DNA from: Amycolatopsis lexingtonensis
Lineage (GTDB): Bacteria; Actinomycetota; Actinomycetes; Mycobacteriales; Pseudonocardiaceae
Assembly (NCBI RefSeq): GCF_014873755.1
Contig: NZ_JADBEG010000001.1
Span: 9,212,501-9,276,500, forward strand
DNA length: 64,000 nucleotides
Reading direction: 5' to 3'
Below, one piece after another: positions 58,525 to 64,000 of the stretch (position 1 is its first letter; each line of letters starts with the position of its first letter). The notes beneath the pieces were generated by a model that did no database searches, was not told the DNA's origin, and saw nothing but the letters and a program-made list of their open reading frames with translations. Made by a program: the position numbers and the translations under genes.

Positions 58525-60255
58525 CCGGACGGTGAACGTCGATCCGCTGTCCACTTCGGACTCGGCGGTGACCGTGCCGCCGTGGGCGTGCACGAGGTGC
58601 CGCACGATGGCGAGGCCGAGCCCGCTGCCGCCGGTCTGGCGGCTGCGGGACTTCTCGGCCCGCCAGAACCGGTCGAACACGTGCGGCAGGTCCGCGGCGG
58701 CGATTCCGGTGCCGGTGTCCGCGACGGCCAGCGCCACCTCGTCCACAGTGGACGAGACGCGGATCGTCACCCGGCCACCGGGCGGGGTGTGCCGGATCGC
58801 GTTCGTCACCAGGTTGCCGACGACCTGCCGCAGCCGCACCGGATCGGCCGTCACCGCGGCGTCGCCGTCGGCTTCGACGGTGAGCCCGATGCCGGCCGCG
58901 GCGGCCCGGTCGGCCTGCGCGACGGCGACGTGGCCGGCCAGCTCGGCCGCGTCGAGCGGCTCGGGGTGCAGCCGCAGCTGGCCGGCGTCGGCGGCGGCGA
59001 GGTCCTGGAGGTCGTCGACGATGTGCTGCAGCAGCACGGTTTCTTCGAGCAGGGACGCGCTCAGCGCGCGGTCGAAGGGCAGGTGGCCGTCTTCGGCGGC
59101 CTCCAGCCGGCCGCGGATGACGTTGAGCGGGTTGCGCAGCTCGTGCGCGATGTCGCTGACCATCGCCTTGCGCAGCTCCTCGATGCGCTCCCGCCGCGCG
59201 GTGAGGTCGTTGAACGCGGCCGCGAGGTAGCCGACCTCGTCGCGCGACTTCACCGGCGCCGGGCGATCCTGCTTCGCCGCTTCGGTCAGCGCTCGCAGCG
59301 GACGGGACAGCCGGGTCGCGACCAGCACCGTGAGCGCCATGGCCAGCACGAGCACGCCGCCGGTCACCGCGAGGATCCGGGTGAGGTTTTCCCGGGACAG
59401 CGTGAACGTCGGCAGCTGCGACCCGCCCGGCCCGAGCGTGAACAGCAGCGCGGGCGGCGCGACGAACGGCGTCAGCTGCTCGCGGCGGGCCGAGTCGAGG
59501 CAGCCCTGGGTCGGCCGCTGGTCGATGCCGCCGAGGACCTGCAGGTCGAGGCCCAGTTTCACCTCGTCCGCGCCCTGGCTCCGCAGGCAGCGGTTGACGG
59601 CGTCGTTGAGGCTGTCGAGCGCGACCTGCTCGGTCGGCGTCGGCTCGGCCAGCTCGTAGAGGCCGCACTTCGAAGCGAAGTAGCGCGCGGACAGCGGATC
59701 GAGCCCGGCGAGCTGCGGCCGCCCGCTCGGTGACTCGCGCACCTGGCTGGGGAGGCCGACCGTGGCGAGGCAGGCGGCGGTCTTCGTGGCCAGCGACGTG
59801 AGGTCCTCGCGCTCGCCCGCCGGCAGCCGGAAGGGCCCGGCCGCACGCGGGTCGATCCCGCTCGTCCCGGCCTGGGGCAGCAGCACCGGGTCGACGTGCA
59901 GCGGGTCGACCGACGCGGTCGCCTTGACCGGCAGCGTGACCGGGGTGCCGCCGGAGTCGCCGAGGACGTGCCGGTCGAGGGTGGTCAGCACGATCCGGCG
60001 GCCGGTCTGCTCGGACAGCGCTTTCAGCCGCGGGCCGACCTGACCCCAGGTGTGGTTGGCCGCCGCGTAGCCCAGCAGCTCGGTGTAGATCGTGGCGTCG
60101 CCGGAGAGCGCCTGGCCCTGCTCCTGCTGGATCGCGCGGGTGGTGGTCTGCACCGCGAGCCACGCGGTCGCGGCGATCGAGGCGAGCGCGATCAGCAGCG
60201 AGACGGCGGTGAGCCGGACGACGAGACTGCGCCGCCGCGGGAAGCTACGTTTCAT
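58351..60255 (-). CDS. Sensor histidine kinase of the OmpR-linked pair
   Basis: 634 residues. Two membrane helices (about 13-33 and 296-317) flank an outside sensor of about 260 residues with several Cys. HAMP, then HisKA with His in VSDIAHELRNPLNVIRG, N box VVGNLVTNAIRHTPPGG, G1 VADTGTGI, F box FDRFWRAEKSRSR and G2 GGSGLGLAIV. The catalytic domain ends at FTVRLPKA near the neighbour's stop; the last 57 residues, antisense to the secreted enzyme, look like chance extension. Overlaps the regulator gene stop by 11 nt. Confidence 0.88.
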   Translation of the reverse strand: MKRSFPRRRSLVVRLTAVSLLIALASIAATAWLAVQTTTRAIQQEQGQALSGDATIYTELLGYAAANHTWGQVGPRLKALSEQTGRRIVLTTLDRHVLGDSGGTPVTLPVKATASVDPLHVDPVLLPQAGTSGIDPRAAGPFRLPAGEREDLTSLATKTAACLATVGLPSQVRESPSGRPQLAGLDPLSARYFASKCGLYELAEPTPTEQVALDSLNDAVNRCLRSQGADEVKLGLDLQVLGGIDQRPTQGCLDSARREQLTPFVAPPALLFTLGPGGSQLPTFTLSRENLTRILAVTGGVLVLAMALTVLVATRLSRPLRALTEAAKQDRPAPVKSRDEVGYLAAAFNDLTARRERIEELRKAMVSDIAHELRNPLNVIRGRLEAAEDGHLPFDRALSASLLEETVLLQHIVDDLQDLAAADAGQLRLHPEPLDAAELAGHVAVAQADRAAAAGIGLTVEADGDAAVTADPVRLRQVVGNLVTNAIRHTPPGGRVTIRVSSTVDEVALAVADTGTGIAAADLPHVFDRFWRAEKSRSRQTGGSGLGLAIVRHLVHAHGGTVTAESEVDSGSTFTVRLPKADRGGERAGVRNPQDVQPPGAVTQEDDGGRGDGRGQGGAPADGDRRAAAADRQP

Positions 60256-60940
60256 TGTCCGCCATCAGCTTGTAGCCCACGCCGAACACGGTCCGCAGGT
60301 AGACCGGCTTCTGCGGGTCCGGCTCGAGCTTCTTGCGCAGGTTGAGCACGTGGACGTCGATGATCCGGGTGCTGACGAACCGGTCGTCGCCGCGGGTCAG
60401 CTCCAGCAGCTGCCGCCGGGTGAAGACGCGGCCCGGCTGCCGGATCAGCGTCTCGAGCAGCTGGAACTCGCCCGGGGTGGTCTCCACCGGGCGGCCGCCG
60501 ACCGACACCTCGTGCCGGACCGGGTCGAGCCGCAGCGCGCCGGCGCGCAACGCCGTGTCCGGTGGTTCACGCCGGCCGGCGGTCCGCCGCAGCAGCGTCC
60601 GGACCCGGGCCATCAGCTCCCGCGGGCTGTAGGGCTTGGTCAGGTAGTCGTCCGCGCCGAGGTCGAGGCCGAGCAGCAGGTCGTCCTCGGTGGCGCGGGC
60701 GGTGAGCATCAGCACCGCCACGTCGGACTCCTGCCGCAGGATCCGGCAGACGTCGAGGCCGTCGACCTTCGGCATCATCACGTCGAGGACCAGCAGGTCG
60801 GGGCGGGTGCGGCGGGCTTCGTCGAGGGCAGCCCGGCCGTCCGGGGCCAGCACGACGGTGTGGCCCTCGCTTTCGAGGTAGAGCCGGAGGACCTCGGCCT
60901 GCTTCTCGTCGTCCTCGGCGACCAGTACACGTGCGCACAC
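60245..60940 (-). CDS. OmpR/PhoB-family response regulator
   Basis: 231 residues from GTG 60940 (VCARVLVAEDDEKQ); an ATG at 60997 would add 19 unlikely residues. Receiver with acidic VAEDDE, phospho-acceptor Asp in LLVLDVMMPKVDG, and Lys in YLTKPYSP. C-terminal winged helix with GEFQLLETLIRQPGRVFTRRQLLE and RIIDVHVLNLRKKLEPDP. No clear ribosome-binding site precedes the GTG, and TAACCT about 13 nt upstream could be a -10, so the mRNA may be leaderless. Partner kinase follows in the same operon. Confidence 0.9.
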   Translation of the reverse strand: MCARVLVAEDDEKQAEVLRLYLESEGHTVVLAPDGRAALDEARRTRPDLLVLDVMMPKVDGLDVCRILRQESDVAVLMLTARATEDDLLLGLDLGADDYLTKPYSPRELMARVRTLLRRTAGRREPPDTALRAGALRLDPVRHEVSVGGRPVETTPGEFQLLETLIRQPGRVFTRRQLLELTRGDDRFVSTRIIDVHVLNLRKKLEPDPQKPVYLRTVFGVGYKLMADNET

Positions 60941-61097
60941 GGGGTCGAGGTTAGGCGTCCTGACACGGCCACCACCCGATCCTGACCGGATCTTCATACC
61001 TTGAGGGCACGAGCCAGGTCTTTGTCAAAGTGTTGACCGCGGGACCTGGCGCAGGCAAAGGTCGGATGACAAGGCTGTCGGCTCTGGGAGGCACCGG

Positions 61098-64000
61098 GTG
61101 CGGTACAGGTTCATGGCGGCGCTGGCCGCGACGGCGGTGATCGGGGTCCCCGCCGTCGCTTCGGCGGCTCCGACAACGTTGTCACCGCTGGTCGGCGACC
61201 CGGCGGCCTACGTCGACCCGCTGATCGGGACCGGTCGCGGCGGGAGCTCGGTCGGCGAGATCAACAACTTCCCCGGCCCGGCGGCGCCGTTCGGGATGAT
61301 GCAGTTCTCGCCGGACACCCAGGGCGCGTACGCCGGCTACCAGTACCACTCCGACCGGATCCGGGGGTTCAGCCTCGACCACGCCTCTGTCGGCTGCAAC
61401 GCGTTCGGCGACGTGCCGATCCTGCCGGTCACCGGCGACGTCGGCAGCGCGCCCTGGGACCGGACCGAGCACTTCGGCCACGACGACGAAAAGGCGAAGC
61501 CCGGCTACTACGCCGTGACGCTGGCCGATTCGAACGTCCGGGTCGAGCTGACCGCCACGACCCGCACCGGGCTCGCGGCGTTCACCTACCCGGCCGGCTC
61601 GACCCCGCAGGTGCTCGTCAAGGGCGGCGCCAGCCTCGCCGGGAACTCCGCGGCCACCCTGAAGATCACCGGCGACCGCGAAGTCAGCGGGTCGGCCACC
61701 ACCGGCAACTTCTGCGGCAAGCCCAACAAGTACACGGTCTTCTACGACATCACCTTCGACCAGCCGTTCACCGCGCACGGCACGTGGGACGGCTCGTCGG
61801 TGCGGCCGGGCACGGACAGCGTCGACTCGCCGCGCGCGGGCGCGTACCTGACCTTCGCTTCCGGCACCGTGCACGCCAAGGTGTCGATGTCCTATGTGGG
61901 CGTCGACGGCGCGAAGGCCAACATGGCCGCGGAAGTCCCCGGCTGGGACTTCGGCGCGGTCCGGCAGTCCACACGGGACAAGTGGGCGCAGGCGCTGGGC
62001 AAGATCCGCGTCGCGGGCCGGGATCCCGCGCAGCTCAAGACGTTCTACACCGCGCTGTACCACTCGCTGCTGCACCCCAACACGTTCGACGACGCCGACG
62101 GCCGGTACATCGGCTTCGACGACCAGGTCCGGACGCTGCCGAAGGGGCGCCACCAGTACGCGAACTTCTCCGACTGGGACACCTACCGCTCGCTCGCGCC
62201 GCTGCACGCCATGCTCTTCCCGAAGGAAGCCAGTGACATGGCGCAGTCGCTGACCAACGACGCCGTGCAGGGCGGCTGGTGGCCGCGCTGGCCGATGGCG
62301 AACGACTACACCGGGCAGATGACCGGCGACAGCTCGGTCGCGCTGATCTCGAACCTCTACGCCTTCGGGGCGCGGGACTTCGACGTCAAGACGGCGCTGA
62401 AGTACCTGGTCAAGGGCGCGACCTCAGTGGACGGAACACCGGGCGCGTACCAGGAACGCCGGGGCATCGCCGACTACGTCGCCCGCGGGTACCTGCCGAA
62501 CAACGACGCCTCCCGCGGCGACCACGCCCGCGTCGGCGCGTCGATCACCCTGGAGTGGGCGATCGACGACTTCGCGATCGCGCAGTTCGCGCAGGGGATC
62601 GGCGACCGCGACACCGCCCGCGAATTCACGAAACGCGGCCAGAACTGGCAGAACCTCTTCAACCCGCTGACCGGCTACGTCCAGCCGCGCGCGCAGGACG
62701 GGCGCTTCCCGGACGGCCCGGCGTACGTCCCGCCGCCGCCCGGAAAGTTCGGCCAGGACGGCTTCGACGAGGGCAACTCGGCGCAGTACACGTGGCTGGT
62801 GCCGCAGGACCCGGCCGGGCTGGTGACGGCGATGGGCGGCCCGGCTCTTGTGGCACAGCGGTTGGACACGTTCTTCCAGAAGCTGAACGTCGGCCCGAAC
62901 GAGCCGTACATGTGGGCGGGCAACGAACCCGACTTCGGCGTCCCGTGGCTGTACAACCACGTCGGCCAGCCGTGGAAGACCCAGCAGGTGGTCCGCGAGA
63001 TCGCGACCACGCTGTTCAGCGCGACCCCGGACGGCGAGCCGGGCAACGACGACCTGGGCGCGCAGTCGTCGTGGTACGTCTGGGCCGCGCTCGGCATCTA
63101 CCCGGCCACGCCGGGGACGCCGGACCTGGTCGTGCACAGCCCGCTGGTCGAGCGCGCGGTGCTGGCGCTGCCGTCCGGGCGGACGCTCGACATCCGCGCG
63201 CCCCAGGCGCCCGCGACGTACGTCCACGCCCTGTCGCTGAACGGCCGCGACTGGAACCGGACGTCCTTGCCCGCGAACACCGTGCGGGACGGCGGGCGGC
63301 TGGACTTCTCGCTGGTGTCCACTCCGGACAAGCGCTGGGCGGCCGACACGGTGCCACCGTCCTATCGGGACGGTGAGAAGCCGTTCCTGGCCTCGGTGAC
63401 CAACCAGGTCGTCGTCGCGCCCGGGAGCGCCGGGGAGGTCACCGTGAGCGGGCAGCGGCTCGGCGGGCACGACCGGGTGCTGGACGTCGCCACGCAGGCG
63501 CCGTCCGGGATTTCGGTGACCGGGCCGCGGCAGCTCCGGCTCGACGGCCGGACCGGCGGGGCGACCGCGAAGCTGAGCGTGGCGGTCGCCGCCGGGACGC
63601 CCGAGGGCTACTACCAGGTGCCGGTGACCGTCCGCGGTGGCGCGACGGCCGTGCCCGGCTCGGTGATCGTGCTGGTCGCGCCGCCGGGCGGCCCGGCGGC
63701 CGCGTACTCGAACGTGGGCATCTCCGACGACGGCGACGCCGGTTCGGCCGACATCGACGGCGCCGGGAACAGCCTTTCGCGCCAGGCCCTCGCCGCGGCC
63801 GGCCTGACCGGCGGCCGAACGGCTTCGGTTTCCGGTACCACGTTCACCTGGCCCGCCGCGCCTTTGGGACGGCCGGACAACGTGGTCCCGGCCGGGCAGA
63901 CCCTCGCGGTGTCCGGGAAGCGCTTGTCGTTCATCGGCACGGCCTCGAACGGCGACCACCGGGCGTCGGCGACGGTCACGTTCACCGACGGCACCACCGC
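61098..64000 (+). CDS. Secreted GH92 alpha-mannosidase, 3' end outside window
   Basis: At least 967 residues, open to the window end. GTG 61098 has GGGAGG 6 nt upstream; signal peptide to about residue 25 (VASAA). GH92 N-terminal block YVDPLIGTGRGGSSVGEINNFPGPAAPFGMMQFSPDT, central QYANFSDWDTYRSLAPLHAML, GGWWPRWPMANDYTGQMTGDSS and LGAQSSWYVWAALGIYPATPGTPDLVV match calcium-dependent exo-alpha-mannosidases. A C-terminal NEW3/Ig-like part begins near residue 770 (63400), and a further beta domain after 63690. Divergent from the two-component pair, which may control it. Confidence 0.9.
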   Translation, partial: MRYRFMAALAATAVIGVPAVASAAPTTLSPLVGDPAAYVDPLIGTGRGGSSVGEINNFPGPAAPFGMMQFSPDTQGAYAGYQYHSDRIRGFSLDHASVGCNAFGDVPILPVTGDVGSAPWDRTEHFGHDDEKAKPGYYAVTLADSNVRVELTATTRTGLAAFTYPAGSTPQVLVKGGASLAGNSAATLKITGDREVSGSATTGNFCGKPNKYTVFYDITFDQPFTAHGTWDGSSVRPGTDSVDSPRAGAYLTFASGTVHAKVSMSYVGVDGAKANMAAEVPGWDFGAVRQSTRDKWAQALGKIRVAGRDPAQLKTFYTALYHSLLHPNTFDDADGRYIGFDDQVRTLPKGRHQYANFSDWDTYRSLAPLHAMLFPKEASDMAQSLTNDAVQGGWWPRWPMANDYTGQMTGDSSVALISNLYAFGARDFDVKTALKYLVKGATSVDGTPGAYQERRGIADYVARGYLPNNDASRGDHARVGASITLEWAIDDFAIAQFAQGIGDRDTAREFTKRGQNWQNLFNPLTGYVQPRAQDGRFPDGPAYVPPPPGKFGQDGFDEGNSAQYTWLVPQDPAGLVTAMGGPALVAQRLDTFFQKLNVGPNEPYMWAGNEPDFGVPWLYNHVGQPWKTQQVVREIATTLFSATPDGEPGNDDLGAQSSWYVWAALGIYPATPGTPDLVVHSPLVERAVLALPSGRTLDIRAPQAPATYVHALSLNGRDWNRTSLPANTVRDGGRLDFSLVSTPDKRWAADTVPPSYRDGEKPFLASVTNQVVVAPGSAGEVTVSGQRLGGHDRVLDVATQAPSGISVTGPRQLRLDGRTGGATAKLSVAVAAGTPEGYYQVPVTVRGGATAVPGSVIVLVAPPGGPAAAYSNVGISDDGDAGSADIDGAGNSLSRQALAAAGLTGGRTASVSGTTFTWPAAPLGRPDNVVPAGQTLAVSGKRLSFIGTASNGDHRASATVTFTDGTT

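Overview
The window is very GC-rich, with strong GC bias at third codon positions, frequent GTG starts and many 4-nt ATGA/GTGA stop-start overlaps. It carries a complete-looking mce lipid-import cluster, many ECF/anti-sigma/PucR-type regulators, secreted Thr-Pro proteins, GtrA, EfeOB and a GH92 enzyme. This suggests a filamentous actinomycete of the Pseudonocardiaceae, most likely Amycolatopsis or a close relative. The genus is an inference from gene content, not a computed result. No rRNA, tRNA, CRISPR array, transposase or phage gene was seen.

Layout. 1-7152: end of an mce operon (mceA partial, mceB-F, two Mce-associated membrane proteins). 7170-9733: two genes derived from acyl-AMP ligase and polyketide ketoreductase folds, both missing catalytic motifs. 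9737-17645: MerR/methyltransferase pair and four paralogous PucR-type regulators flanking an alpha/beta hydrolase. 17646-18079: array of dispersed hairpins. 18080-25636: GNAT, GtrA, a membrane protein, a lipase with a lipoprotein, two DUF6801-like secreted proteins and a DUF2252 protein. 25701-27596: YCII/DGPF protein coupled to an ECF42-type sigma factor, and a small membrane protein. 27793-31780: a signalling block (RsbU-like phosphatase/receiver, CHASE3 histidine kinase, Rcp1-like receiver, STAS antagonist, RsbW-like kinase). 31903-36895: phosphoesterase, EfeB and EfeO, and an ArsR-SRPBCC fusion with a double palindromic operator. 36973-40503: Thr-Pro secreted protein, membrane protein and Ser/Thr kinase whose membrane modules look related. 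41246-43644: small P-loop protein and a GH18 chitinase behind DasR-like boxes. 43690-50599: IclR-pobA, DHA2 exporter, PEP-mutase-like enzyme, ECF sigma factor, and a divergent MFS/TetR pair. 50829-64000: a carbohydrate-use locus (FAD oxidoreductase, LacI regulator, ABC importer, unknown Tat-type secreted enzyme, two-component system, GH92 mannosidase running off the end).

How they fit together. The mce genes would form a cell-envelope lipid importer; the PucR cluster and the hydrolase beside it are plausible regulators and accessory enzymes. In the last 13 kb the same near-palindrome TAATTCGAATTA occurs upstream of the FAD oxidoreductase and upstream of the ABC importer, with the LacI gene between them, which suggests one regulon. 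Two families of intergenic palindromes recur at distant sites in the window and mostly sit just after stop codons.

Starts were chosen from ribosome-binding sites, overlaps and family length. Long frames antisense to these genes were judged to be GC-driven shadows.
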